A stretch of DNA of 64,000 bases from positions 1,054,001 through 1,118,000 of the forward strand of contig NZ_FNSD01000001.1 in the NCBI RefSeq assembly GCF_900105625.1, given 5' to 3'. Shown one piece after another: positions 26,474-35,343 of this stretch. Source of the DNA: Terriglobus roseus. GTDB taxonomy: Bacteria; Acidobacteriota; Terriglobia; Terriglobales; Acidobacteriaceae. Position 1 is the stretch's first letter; every line of letters starts with the position of its first letter. Position numbers and translations under genes: made by a program. The notes under the pieces were generated by a model. It was not told the DNA's origin, ran no database searches, and worked only from the letters and a program-made list of their open reading frames with translations.

Positions 26474-29400
26474 ATGAACTTTCGTATAGCAGCCACCATT
26501 GATTTAGTCCCCTGCTTGGCGATAGCACTGATCACGTCATGCGTGCCCATGCTTCGCGCGCAATCGTCGAGCAGAACTACCACCCTCGACTCCCCTCGAG
26601 TGACCAATCAATGGAACCAGGACGGCTCCGCAACGATCCACGTGGGCCTGCCAAAATCCACACAATCCGACGCGATCCGGTTCGTACTGAATGGCAAGAA
26701 CGTAGCGGAGCGTTTTGTGCGCTCAGGTTGCAACCAGAACATCTGCGAAGACGCCACCCTGACCGCCAACGATGGCCTGCGCACAACGAAGAATTTACTT
26801 GCAGTCATTGCGGAAGGAGGTGTTAGTGCACGCCTGCGCTTCGACGGTGCTATGAACACCCGCAGCACAGTCGTGCTCACAGGGCATAGTGCCGGCATCT
26901 CCGCAACGGGTCTGCAAGCTCCGCAAGCGGCAACAGCTACTGCAACTGCACTCTTACCGACGGTCACCATGCGCACCGCGTACACAGGCGGCTGGAATGG
27001 AGCCATCGATGCGGCGCATCCATGGCTCATTGTTGGCAGCCAATACTTCCCCAACGTGCAGCCCTCCGGCTGTGGCGGATCAGGTGTACCCTCCAGTCGC
27101 TATCTTGTCATCGTTCTTGACCGGCAGACGCTCACCGAAAAGACAAACGCCCCGCAGTCTTCTCCGCAGTGTTTCAACGATGCAGTATCCCTCAAGACCT
27201 ACCTTGGCACACTGGACAGCAGCGATTTGGCGATAGCTGGAACCACCTTTCAACACGATGCCGATGCCAACGTGGACTTCACACCAATCGGCGGTTCTGC
27301 TTGGACAGGACAACCTGGCACTACAGGCTATCCTGCAGGCATGTTAGCGATTGGTGCGGGCGGAGCGGCCAGGGGCTCCGCTTATGAAGGCTATTACACG
27401 CATGATCCAGGCAACCAGGCAGTGTTGCCTTTCGCATACGGAACCGTGCAGGAAGATGCTTACGGAAATTACAACTTTCAATCCTCTGAGGTAGTGGAAT
27501 ACACGGTTTCGCCGAACGATCCGGGGTTTCTCACCCCCAGTAAGACAAGTGCGATCAATGTCTCCGTTCCTACACAGTTTCCAAGCGGCAACCCGAACAT
27601 CACCAGCTACACCTACACCCCGCCCGCAGGTACAAACGGATACTGGTTGCTGTCGCTCTCCCGCTACTCCCTAAATACATATCCTTACGCCTGCGCACAA
27701 ACTGGTACTTCAACCGACGGCCATGTTCAGTACGTGGTTCAATGTGGAACGTTTTATCCTACGGGCAGTTCCGATCCCGCAACCTCCGATGCAGCCTATA
27801 CTCAACTCGCAACGGACTTAGGCAGCATCAATGCATGGCAACTTGCCTTCCTCACGACGGTTGGCCAGGCCGCTTACGGTGGATCGAACAACAGTTGGTG
27901 GAACGTTGCCGGATGGCAGGGCTACAACCAGGCGATGAATGGTTTCGCGAAGTTCTCCGCAGCGCTCGATGCGTTGAATGGAACATCCCGGCTCACACAG
28001 TCTCTGCTCTCCCCTGCATCCGCTTATACATTCGTCACTTCTAAAGGAGCCGGCGGTCCTTTGAACGGCAGCGCCATTGAATCTACCACCGTGCTCTCGG
28101 CCCAGGGACAGACTGGCTTGATTCACGGCATTCTGCAACGAAATCTCAATGGGCTATTTCTCCCACAGCAAACGAATCAGGAGACAGCGGACACTTTCAC
28201 ACTGAAGGGCGGCATCAACAGTCCTGAATTCAAGCTGACGGAAGTCGCCATGGCACAGCCAGTCGACTGGCCTTCCACCAATCTCACCACACAACTTCCC
28301 GGCACAGACTCCATCAGCGGTCAGCTTGGCGCCTATAAGTACTTCAGTTACGTCCTGCTGAAAAACGTCTATCTACCAAGCCTGACGGGAAGCCATCTGG
28401 ACGATCTGCATTATTTTTTCCCAAGCTCACTCAACACCTCCATCAATTACCACTATTACGATCCAAACGTGATTCTCTGGCCCGGCGGCAACCCCATTGG
28501 ACCGTATGTGTTGCCATGCTCGTCGGTCAACGGAAACACCTGCACAGTCAATCTGCTGGCCAACGAAACCGTTTCTTTCACTGAGAACGATTTCCTTGCG
28601 ATGCGTCAGCAACTCTCGACAGAAATCCATGATTTGACCGACACGCTGCAGTACATGATCACCGGCTCCACCAACATGAAAGACATCATCTCCGGTGGCA
28701 ATTCCAATGTGGGCCTGGCGCTGACCGGCGCGGCCTCGACTATCCTCGGCTCCAAACTGGTGCCAGTTCCGCCGACCACGAAGGTCACCACAAGCTGGCA
28801 AAGTATCGTCTCCATGATTGGTGGAGTGGCCTCACTCGCCTCTGCAATCCCTGGACTTGGAGAAGTCGCCGGAATCGCACAGCTTGGCACTGATGCGGCC
28901 AAAATATTTGGTGGATCATCCAGTGCGATTGGCGGTGTGCTTGGCATGGCATCCGGAGCCGGGGGAATTACCTCATCCACCACCAGTTCCGTGCTTCCAA
29001 GTTCGTTCTCAAAATTTGCGACGACGGTGGGCCAGCTTGCGAATGGCAGCATGCAGAGTCAGCTGAGCGTCGGCTTCGATACCATGACCGACAGCATCGT
29101 CTCCGATTGGGGCCGTATCTCCACCATTGGCCCTATGGTGATGGATACCAACAACACCACCTTCTTTGCGCCGAACCAGGTACAACAGAGCGTCGCGGTA
29201 GCAGCTCTGACACAGGCGGCATCGCGCAACTTCTACCTAGCGCTCATGCCCAGCTTCTACTACGTTCATGCTTGGAGAGGTGTATGGGGAGACTCCACAA
29301 CACCAGCCAACAACATCCCCGATATGGGTTATCTGTATAACAGCGATATCCCGGTCGAATACTACTGCAATGCGTATTATCTGGATCCGCAGCAGAATAG

Positions 29401-30595
29401 TGGCACCAGTATGGCAGGGCTGGGAACAATCACCCCGTACGCCAGCGTGTACTATCCGGCGCTGCTGGGAATTGGACAATACTTCGGTAATGACCGCTCG
29501 TCCACTCCAATCGACTACTACGTCCTTGCGGGTGCAACGACTGGCGGAGGATCAGACGATCCAAGAATTCAGGTGATCGATCCCACGTTAGCGGCGAACC
29601 TTTTCTCCACATCGGGATTGAATCTACCCCTTGACGAATTTGTTCACGTGAACGGCCCAATGGCCGGAAGCACCACCTGGATCGATGCCTCGACAAATAA
29701 TCCCGCATCCCACCAGGCCAGAACAACCTGCGCTTCGCACCTTTATGAAGCGGATGTTTCCAACCCGGAAGAAAACAGCTCCGTCAGCGCGACGCCACCC
29801 CTTGGCATCATCACGACCACCACGCTCTCGGTTCCATCCTCCATCGTTGCAGGAACGGGCGCGGTATTGACCGCCACGATCACCGCAAACAACGCACGCC
29901 TGAACGTTGGCAGTGTGTACTTCCTCGACAAAGGAGTGATACTCAGTACGGTTCCGGTCGACAACACGGGGACCGCTACCGTCACCTGGCCCAGCCTCGC
30001 GCTTGGCTCACACGCCCTTCAAGCGAAGTACATCGCCAACGGCAACTACAACACCTCCTCGTCCTCCATCGCTACAGTCGGTGTCTATTCCGCCGCTCCG
30101 GATCTTTCCCTCTCGATCGGAGCAGGTTCGCTGTCGGTCCCCGTGGGACATTCATCTTCTGTAGGGATACAGATGACTTCCCTGTATGGCCTCTCAGGAA
30201 TGGTCAGCCTAAGCTGCACCGGGCTGCCCGCTAATGTGACATGTGTCTTCAATCCGAAGACTGTGCAGATCCTTTCGAATGGCATTGCAACTTCGGCTCT
30301 GACGTTAACGCGCGCAGCCGCAATACCCGCCGGCCTACCGTTGGGCGTCAATCGCTGGACGCTGCTCCTTATGCCCATTTCGCTTGGGCTGCTATGGTCG
30401 ATACGCAGACGCCGCTCGGCTCTACGCGGGGTGGTTCTCGTGCTCCTGATTATGCTCGGAATCGGAAGCACAACCGGATGCAGTGGCAGCAGCAGCAACA
30501 CAACGACCCAGCCGACCGAACCTCAAACCATCCTGGTAAGTGCCACCGTAGGTTCGATGTCAAAGACCATCCCACTCGTTTTGAGTCTGCAATAA
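26474..30595 (+). CDS. large secreted protein of unknown function with Ig-like domain and membrane C-terminus
   Basis: I do not recognise the main body. The start at 26474 gives a signal peptide (MNFRIAATIDLV to PMLRAQ). AAGGAG lies 13 bases upstream, and an in-frame ATG at 26378 would add 32 residues without a signal sequence. Of 1,373 residues, about 170-400 contain RYLVIVLDRQTL and a Cys-containing segment faintly like an ILEI-type fold. About 745-840 is a Gly/Ala/Ser-rich amphipathic stretch (SMIGGVASLASAIPGLGEV; GGSSSAIGGVLGMASGAGG). About 1,110-1,205 is a bacterial Ig-like repeat (TTLSVPSSIVAGTGAVLTAT). Near 1,292-1,337 two hydrophobic segments flank an Arg cluster (IRRRRS) and end in STTGCSGS, a tail arrangement I recall from Acidobacteria surface proteins. 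It is followed by a weak hairpin. Confidence 0.85.
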   Translation: MNFRIAATIDLVPCLAIALITSCVPMLRAQSSSRTTTLDSPRVTNQWNQDGSATIHVGLPKSTQSDAIRFVLNGKNVAERFVRSGCNQNICEDATLTANDGLRTTKNLLAVIAEGGVSARLRFDGAMNTRSTVVLTGHSAGISATGLQAPQAATATATALLPTVTMRTAYTGGWNGAIDAAHPWLIVGSQYFPNVQPSGCGGSGVPSSRYLVIVLDRQTLTEKTNAPQSSPQCFNDAVSLKTYLGTLDSSDLAIAGTTFQHDADANVDFTPIGGSAWTGQPGTTGYPAGMLAIGAGGAARGSAYEGYYTHDPGNQAVLPFAYGTVQEDAYGNYNFQSSEVVEYTVSPNDPGFLTPSKTSAINVSVPTQFPSGNPNITSYTYTPPAGTNGYWLLSLSRYSLNTYPYACAQTGTSTDGHVQYVVQCGTFYPTGSSDPATSDAAYTQLATDLGSINAWQLAFLTTVGQAAYGGSNNSWWNVAGWQGYNQAMNGFAKFSAALDALNGTSRLTQSLLSPASAYTFVTSKGAGGPLNGSAIESTTVLSAQGQTGLIHGILQRNLNGLFLPQQTNQETADTFTLKGGINSPEFKLTEVAMAQPVDWPSTNLTTQLPGTDSISGQLGAYKYFSYVLLKNVYLPSLTGSHLDDLHYFFPSSLNTSINYHYYDPNVILWPGGNPIGPYVLPCSSVNGNTCTVNLLANETVSFTENDFLAMRQQLSTEIHDLTDTLQYMITGSTNMKDIISGGNSNVGLALTGAASTILGSKLVPVPPTTKVTTSWQSIVSMIGGVASLASAIPGLGEVAGIAQLGTDAAKIFGGSSSAIGGVLGMASGAGGITSSTTSSVLPSSFSKFATTVGQLANGSMQSQLSVGFDTMTDSIVSDWGRISTIGPMVMDTNNTTFFAPNQVQQSVAVAALTQAASRNFYLALMPSFYYVHAWRGVWGDSTTPANNIPDMGYLYNSDIPVEYYCNAYYLDPQQNSGTSMAGLGTITPYASVYYPALLGIGQYFGNDRSSTPIDYYVLAGATTGGGSDDPRIQVIDPTLAANLFSTSGLNLPLDEFVHVNGPMAGSTTWIDASTNNPASHQARTTCASHLYEADVSNPEENSSVSATPPLGIITTTTLSVPSSIVAGTGAVLTATITANNARLNVGSVYFLDKGVILSTVPVDNTGTATVTWPSLALGSHALQAKYIANGNYNTSSSSIATVGVYSAAPDLSLSIGAGSLSVPVGHSSSVGIQMTSLYGLSGMVSLSCTGLPANVTCVFNPKTVQILSNGIATSALTLTRAAAIPAGLPLGVNRWTLLLMPISLGLLWSIRRRRSALRGVVLVLLIMLGIGSTTGCSGSSSNTTTQPTEPQTILVSATVGSMSKTIPLVLSLQ

Positions 30596-30616
30596 GACGA
30601 TCGCTTTTCGGTCGTC
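30596..30616 (+). terminator. weak hairpin after the large secreted protein
   Basis: GACGATC (30596-30602) pairs with GGTCGTC (30610-30616), seven pairs including one G-T, with a T-rich loop. It comes directly after the stop codon. There is no T-run after the stem, so termination is uncertain. Confidence 0.35.
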
Positions 30617-31089
30617 AGACAATCACCTGACATGCGATTGCGGCTGCGTCGAGGAAGCATCGACTCGCGTAGATATCCAGGTGTCCGACGTGAAACCGCT
30701 TGAGGCGCAGCGGGGAACATTGCGTTACATAAAGGCTGATCCCGATGCCGGTGACCTTACCAAGGTAAAAGTCGACACACTTGAATCTGTTCGAACGCAC
30801 ACCAATCAGAGGACGCAATGGACCTGGTCTTCGCAGAGGGTCAAGCCTCAACTAGCCGATGCGTATAGCAATTGCAGAGAAGCTTGCTCGTGGCGCGAGT
30901 CTGCACAGCTGTCGCCTGGGGCACAGCAGGGCTAATGGCCGCTAGCCGCCGATCAGCCCGTAGTTGCAGGACTCCAGTAGCACAGCCACTTCATTTGCAG
31001 TGCGGCGCCAATAGCAAACAAAGATGCTTTCACCGCTTCTTCATACCAGCTCGACGAGATGAGGCTACTTTTTGGGCACCAATGTCTCA
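30617..31089. other. 473 bp without a convincing gene
   Basis: I found no open frame here with protein-like composition and a ribosome site. A plus-strand frame at 30681-30935 (starting GTG) has a mildly protein-like middle (YIKADPDAGDLTKVKVDTLE) but turns into low-quality sequence after 30820. It may be a decayed gene fragment or chance. No repeat or RNA signature is evident. Confidence 0.4.
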
Positions 31090-31290
31090 TCACTTCATAA
31101 AACGTATGACGATCCAGAGCACTCCTGCCAGGATGACGGCTACGACACCGACATATAGAAGTCGCATATCGCTGCCCGACGGCGCATAGCCTGACACCAA
31201 GCATCCCTGCAGTTGAGATGCGGTAAGTAGTGCTAAAACGGAGATTGCTAGACGAACGGTAGTGCGCTCACTACGAATCAACGACTTCAC
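31090..31290 (-). CDS. small membrane lipoprotein-like protein (66 aa)
   Basis: The translation looks designed: a basic start (MKSLIRSERTTVR), a hydrophobic segment LAISVLALLTAS, then LQGC, which fits a lipobox with Cys30. A short polar part and a second hydrophobic helix (LLYVGVVAVILAGVLWIVI) end in RFMK. It would be an inner- or outer-membrane anchored peptide. The start is GTG and the ribosome site is poor, which lowers confidence. It has no family I recognise and is divergent from the AT-hook gene. Confidence 0.5.
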   Translation of the reverse strand: MKSLIRSERTTVRLAISVLALLTASQLQGCLVSGYAPSGSDMRLLYVGVVAVILAGVLWIVIRFMK

Positions 31291-31396
31291 CTGTCTGAGT
31301 AGGAGCCTCTTTCGGGGTCAGCAGATGTACGATCAGGCCGCAAAGAGTTGGCTCCGCAAGTGTCGGACACACAAAGCGGTCATCTAAAATGACGAA

Positions 31397-31669
31397 ATGA
31401 ATACCAATGAAATCCTCTCCGCGATTGATGCTGAAATTAGCAAGCTCCAGCAGGCCCGTTCTATCCTGAGTGGCTATTCCGTTCCGATGGCCTTAAGGCG
31501 TGGTCCTGGACGCCCCAAGAAGACAGCGACCGCACCGCAGAAAGCTGCAACGGCTCCGCAGGTCAAGGTTGTGAAGCGTGGCATGAGCGCTGAGGGTAAG
31601 GCGCGCATTGCTGCTGCGCAGAAGAAGCGTTGGGCTGCAGCAAAGAAATTAGCAAAAACAGCCGCGTAA
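31397..31669 (+). CDS. small AT-hook protein with Lys/Ala-rich tail
   Basis: Ninety residues. An N-terminal helix (NEILSAIDAEISKLQQARSIL) is followed by the AT-hook-like core RRGPGRPKK (about residues 34-42), which binds the minor groove of AT-rich DNA in known AT-hook proteins. An Ala/Pro/Lys linker leads to GMSAEGKARIAAAQKKRWAA, a motif I have seen repeated in small proteins of this bacterial group. Basic and soluble, it is probably a nucleoid-associated or accessory DNA-binding protein; this is inferred from composition. No strong ribosome site precedes the ATG. Confidence 0.75.
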   Translation: MNTNEILSAIDAEISKLQQARSILSGYSVPMALRRGPGRPKKTATAPQKAATAPQVKVVKRGMSAEGKARIAAAQKKRWAAAKKLAKTAA

Positions 31670-31678
31670 ACAGGAAAG

Positions 31679-31784
31679 CCCCGGTCCAATGACACGTGTG
31701 CGTCAAAGAACCGGGGTCACTCGTCTAGGGATTTCAATAAGACTGCCCGGCACGCTAGCACAATCGCGAGTTACGGTGCCGGGC
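31679..31784. terminator. two hairpins between convergent genes
   Basis: CCCCGGT (31679-31685)/ACCGGGG (31710-31716), with an inner TGAC/GTCA stem, is followed by GCCCGGCAC (31745-31753)/GTGCCGGGC (31776-31784). Both stems are perfect. They lie between the stops of the AT-hook gene (31669) and the lectin gene (31806), so they are most likely transcription stops for the two directions. Confidence 0.5.
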
Positions 31785-31805
31785 CACATCAATTACCATC
31801 CCGCC

Positions 31806-34800
31806 TTATTGGGCGCTCCCCACCACAAGCTTCCAGCTTTCGATCGTCAGCGCTGTGGTCAGTTGGCCGGTGCCGGCCGTGAAGCCATAGAAGGCGGTGT
31901 TGCCGCCAAGCATTGCTGGCAGATTGACCACCTTCGACCAGGTCGACGTCGCACCACTCTGCGGGTCCGTGAGGACTAAAGTGAGCGTTGTGCCGTCATA
32001 AACGATATCTGCCTTCACATGAAGCGCGTTGAGGATATTCACATTTGTGGGGACTGAGTACGTCGGATCTGTCAGCGAGACTCCAGCGGGGTAGAGTCCG
32101 GTCGAGTTTGCGCCTTCACCGTTGTTGTCAAAGAAATCAAACTTCAATGCAACGCTGTTCGGAATGAGGTAGAACCCAAGCTCGCCTCCGAAGTACCCTA
32201 TCGCGCTGGAGCTGGAACGCTGCAGCGCGAACGTGAAGCCATCCGCTGGCTCATTCCCCAGAGAATCATTGGTGAATGTGAACGTCGAATGGAAGCTATT
32301 GATGTCGAAAGGGCTGGGCGTCCAAACCGATGCTGCCTTGTTCTGAGCCGTAGGCACCGTCTGCACGTTCTGGGTCAGACTCAGCGCGGTACCGCCCTGG
32401 ATGTACGCTGTTCCGTTAAGCAATAGACCCACGTTCTCAAAGCGCGCTGCCGTGTCAATCGAGACCGTGCCCGGCTTGTAAGACCAGTTGAGTATCTCGA
32501 TCGTCGACGTAAGGCCGCCCGTAGCTCCGGTGAAGCCGACATAGGCTCGGTTCGCACCGATCGATCCGGGGATATCCATGACATTCCGATAGCTCGCGCT
32601 TGCGCCGGTTGCCATGTCAGTGAGCAGCAGATTCAACGTGTAACCGTCGTACGCCACGTCGGCGCGCATAATGTGTCCTGTCAGCAGGGACACACTCGAA
32701 GGCAACACCATCCCGGGACCGGTGAGCGTATTGCCCGCGGTGTAGACACCGATCGAGTTTGCACCTTCGCCCCTGTTATCGAAAAGGTCGAACTTCAGGG
32801 CCACGCTGCTCGGAATGAAGTTGTAGCCGAGTTCCCCGCCTGCGGATCCCAACGCCGTGGGTGCGGCGTTCTGAAAGGTCAGCGTGAAGCCGTCCGCTTC
32901 TGGATCGGTGATCTGGAAATCGAAGCTGGTAGTAAAGCTTCCCATGTAGAGCGGTTCCGGGCTCCATGCAGACCCTGCTTCGTACTGCTTGCCATCTGTC
33001 AGGCGAAGCTTGTTTCCGTTGAACGCCGCAGAGCCATTCAGGTGAAGACCCAGGGCGGGTGTGAAGCCGTCAGAGGAGGTGGATAGGATGTCTGACCGGA
33101 GGGTGACTGTGTTGCTTGTCAGGTTTGTGAGACCGTCCGGGCTATAGAGCGCGGAGAACACGTGCTGGCCGGCCCCCGGCAGCATCACGTTGGAGAGCGT
33201 TGCGGTGGCTGTGCTGGTCGCACTCGCGAGAAGGGTACTGGAGCCTGTGACAACGTCAAGCAGACCGTCGCTCTTCAGATCAGCAGAGGCTACCTCGCCG
33301 CCGCTCGAAGTGAGGGTGAACGGTCCAATGCTCGGATCCGCCGCGAATTTGCCACTTCCATCGCCGAAGAGGAAGAAGACCGTGCCAGGCCCGCTATATA
33401 CAGAGAAGTCCAGCTTGCCGTCCCCATTGAAATCACCGATCGCAAAGGCGGAGGGAGCATAACTTCCGGCAGTTACGTCCAAAGCTGGCTGGAAAGTACC
33501 ATCACCAACCCCCAGGTTGACAAAAAGCGCGGTGGTAGCCCCGGTTGGGCGGGCAGAGATCGTTGGAATATAGGCCAGATCTGTAACCCCGTCCCCGTTG
33601 AAGTCTGCCGGGATTATGTTGTCTGGATTCAGCCCGTCGTGGGGTACCGGCTTGAAGGGCTGGAAAGTGCGATCACCGTTGCTCAACAAAACCAGCAAAT
33701 TTGGCACGTTGTTGAAGGTCGATGCAACGATATCGTCGATTCCGTCGCCATTGAAATCCGCAGTCGCGAAGTTGCCGAAAGGAAATTGCGTATTGAGCGA
33801 ACCGGCTGAGAGAAAGGGCTGCCGGAACGTACCGTCGCCGTTGCCAAAAGCCAGGGACACACTTCCCCCAGAGAAGAAAGCGTAATCAGCATTTCCGTCG
33901 TGGTCATAGTCTCCCGTAATAGCAGCGGAGCTACCGTTCGGGAGCTGGGTCTGGGTGAAGGTCCCGTCCCCCTTGCCCAGGAGCAGAATATTCGACTCGA
34001 TCACATCGAAATTACCGTCCGCGTTGAAGTCAGCGACCATAGGACTTCCCGAATCGGACGTGAGTACAGCGACAGGAGCTTTGAATGTGCCGTCTCCGTT
34101 GCCGAGAGCCAGCGAGAGCACCTTGCTTGAACTGTTGCTGGAACTCTTAATCGAGAGCAGATCGGGTGCGCCGTCGTTATTGAAGTCGAAAAGGGAAAGA
34201 GATGTATTGGGAATTGGCGTGGTTCCCTGTACGTAGTTCAGATTCTGCGAAGGACCTGCGACCAGCGGCACGGTCCCAATGGCAGAGGGCGTAGGCCCGT
34301 TGGGCCCGTACAGGTCCTGGAAGGTGACGGATCCCGCAGGGATGGACAAGGTGTTTGCAGTGATCTTCGCAGTCAACGTGTACGGTGGCGTCTGATTCGC
34401 CGGATAGTCTTGTCGGGTCAAGCTGAACGCGTAGGTCGGAGGAACGCTGGGGTTCGAGGACGGCGTCACGGCCAGCATCTGGACGACAGACTGGCTCATA
34501 CTGCCCAGCCCTGTGAACCCTGCGAACTTCGCTGTCAGAGCGTGCGAACCTGCGCCGAAACGGGTACGGATCACCGCGCGTCCGACGGGGCCGGAGCCAT
34601 TGGTAATGATCTGGCCCGTACCGATAAGGCGTGCGCCGTCGTAGAAGCGCACCAGTCCACGTGGAATCGTGTTATTCGACGAATCGGTAACCTGCGCCGT
34701 CAGCGTCTCGGTTGTGCCCGCCGCAATGGTACCCGGCGAAGAGAGTGTGAAGATGGTCGTTGTTTGCGCCTTGCCCTGCACCGTGCAAGCGAAAGGCAGA

Positions 34801-34850
34801 ACGAAAGCGGGGAGGAGACAGCAAAGGAAAGCGGAAGACGTGCGTCGCAT
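31806..34850 (-). CDS. secreted FG-GAP propeller protein with two L-type lectin domains
   Basis: A 1,014-residue exported carbohydrate-binding protein. A signal peptide (MRRTSSAFLCCLLPAFVLPF, ending near QGKAQ) is followed by one or two Ig-like repeats (about 30-210: SSPGTIAAGTTETLTAQVTD). Seven FG-GAP/VCBS-type repeats run from about 220 to 525, recognisable by D-F-N-x-D-G-x-x-D loops (FDFNNDGAPD, ADFNADGNFD, GDYDHDGNAD, ADFNGDGIDD, ADFNGDGVTD, GDFNGDGKLD, ADLKSDGLLD). Seven such repeats would close a beta-propeller. Residues about 594-793 and 798-1006 are two related L-type (legume-like) lectin domains, each with a GFTLTFQ or GFTFALQ strand and a KFDxFDNxGEGANS metal-loop-like segment. There is no catalytic domain, so it is probably a surface or secreted glycan binder. 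Confidence 0.85.
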   Translation of the reverse strand: MRRTSSAFLCCLLPAFVLPFACTVQGKAQTTTIFTLSSPGTIAAGTTETLTAQVTDSSNNTIPRGLVRFYDGARLIGTGQIITNGSGPVGRAVIRTRFGAGSHALTAKFAGFTGLGSMSQSVVQMLAVTPSSNPSVPPTYAFSLTRQDYPANQTPPYTLTAKITANTLSIPAGSVTFQDLYGPNGPTPSAIGTVPLVAGPSQNLNYVQGTTPIPNTSLSLFDFNNDGAPDLLSIKSSSNSSSKVLSLALGNGDGTFKAPVAVLTSDSGSPMVADFNADGNFDVIESNILLLGKGDGTFTQTQLPNGSSAAITGDYDHDGNADYAFFSGGSVSLAFGNGDGTFRQPFLSAGSLNTQFPFGNFATADFNGDGIDDIVASTFNNVPNLLVLLSNGDRTFQPFKPVPHDGLNPDNIIPADFNGDGVTDLAYIPTISARPTGATTALFVNLGVGDGTFQPALDVTAGSYAPSAFAIGDFNGDGKLDFSVYSGPGTVFFLFGDGSGKFAADPSIGPFTLTSSGGEVASADLKSDGLLDVVTGSSTLLASATSTATATLSNVMLPGAGQHVFSALYSPDGLTNLTSNTVTLRSDILSTSSDGFTPALGLHLNGSAAFNGNKLRLTDGKQYEAGSAWSPEPLYMGSFTTSFDFQITDPEADGFTLTFQNAAPTALGSAGGELGYNFIPSSVALKFDLFDNRGEGANSIGVYTAGNTLTGPGMVLPSSVSLLTGHIMRADVAYDGYTLNLLLTDMATGASASYRNVMDIPGSIGANRAYVGFTGATGGLTSTIEILNWSYKPGTVSIDTAARFENVGLLLNGTAYIQGGTALSLTQNVQTVPTAQNKAASVWTPSPFDINSFHSTFTFTNDSLGNEPADGFTFALQRSSSSAIGYFGGELGFYLIPNSVALKFDFFDNNGEGANSTGLYPAGVSLTDPTYSVPTNVNILNALHVKADIVYDGTTLTLVLTDPQSGATSTWSKVVNLPAMLGGNTAFYGFTAGTGQLTTALTIESWKLVVGSAQ

Positions 34851-35343
34851 GAAGAGTCTTGATTCCAGGGGCAGTCGAAGAACAAAGTGGGATCGCCGAA
34901 TGGCGAGGTAACTTGACGTTAAGTAGGTAGATCGCATGGTCCTGAATCGTGCCGATCAGGATATATCCCAACGGCGCCAATTACATGAAGCAGGCAATTC
35001 CCTATTGCAGGGCAGCATAGTAATGAGATTAAAGTGTGTAAGCAAGAGTCGCCCCACTTGTTAATCGCAACCGGTTCGGAAGACGGTTACCCCTGATGAC
35101 TCGGGATGACTGCCTGAGCATATACACCCTTATGCCGAACGACAAATGGCGCGAAAATAAGTACCCACCTAAAGCACAGAGCTAACGGGTTACAGCAAGC
35201 GCCTCGCGGCTTCTGCAAAATCGGTTTTCGGAATACGTAATTAGCCATGGCGTAATGACCCTGCAACGCACGCTGGTTCAGCGCCGATCGTCGAACCAGC
35301 GATTGAGAAACGTAAAGTGGCGGTACAGGATTTGAGAAACGAA
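34851..35343. other. 493 bp intergenic region with one inverted repeat
   Basis: This is the divergent region between the lectin protein and the SGNH hydrolase; no gene is visible. It contains CGCTGGTTC (35271-35279) and GAACCAGCG (35293-35301), a perfect nine-base inverted repeat with a 13-base spacer ending about 40 bases before the hydrolase start. That position suits an operator or a leader hairpin. Confidence 0.45.

Noticed and set aside
28700-29000. Gly-rich segment considered as a pore-forming toxin or delta-endotoxin helix bundle
   Set aside because: It has no supporting flanking toxin motifs, and low-complexity Gly/Ala/Ser stretches are common in secreted proteins.
30681-30935. 84-codon plus-strand frame starting GTG
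   Set aside because: Only the middle looks protein-like; it lacks a ribosome site and its end is random. Noted only as a possible fragment.
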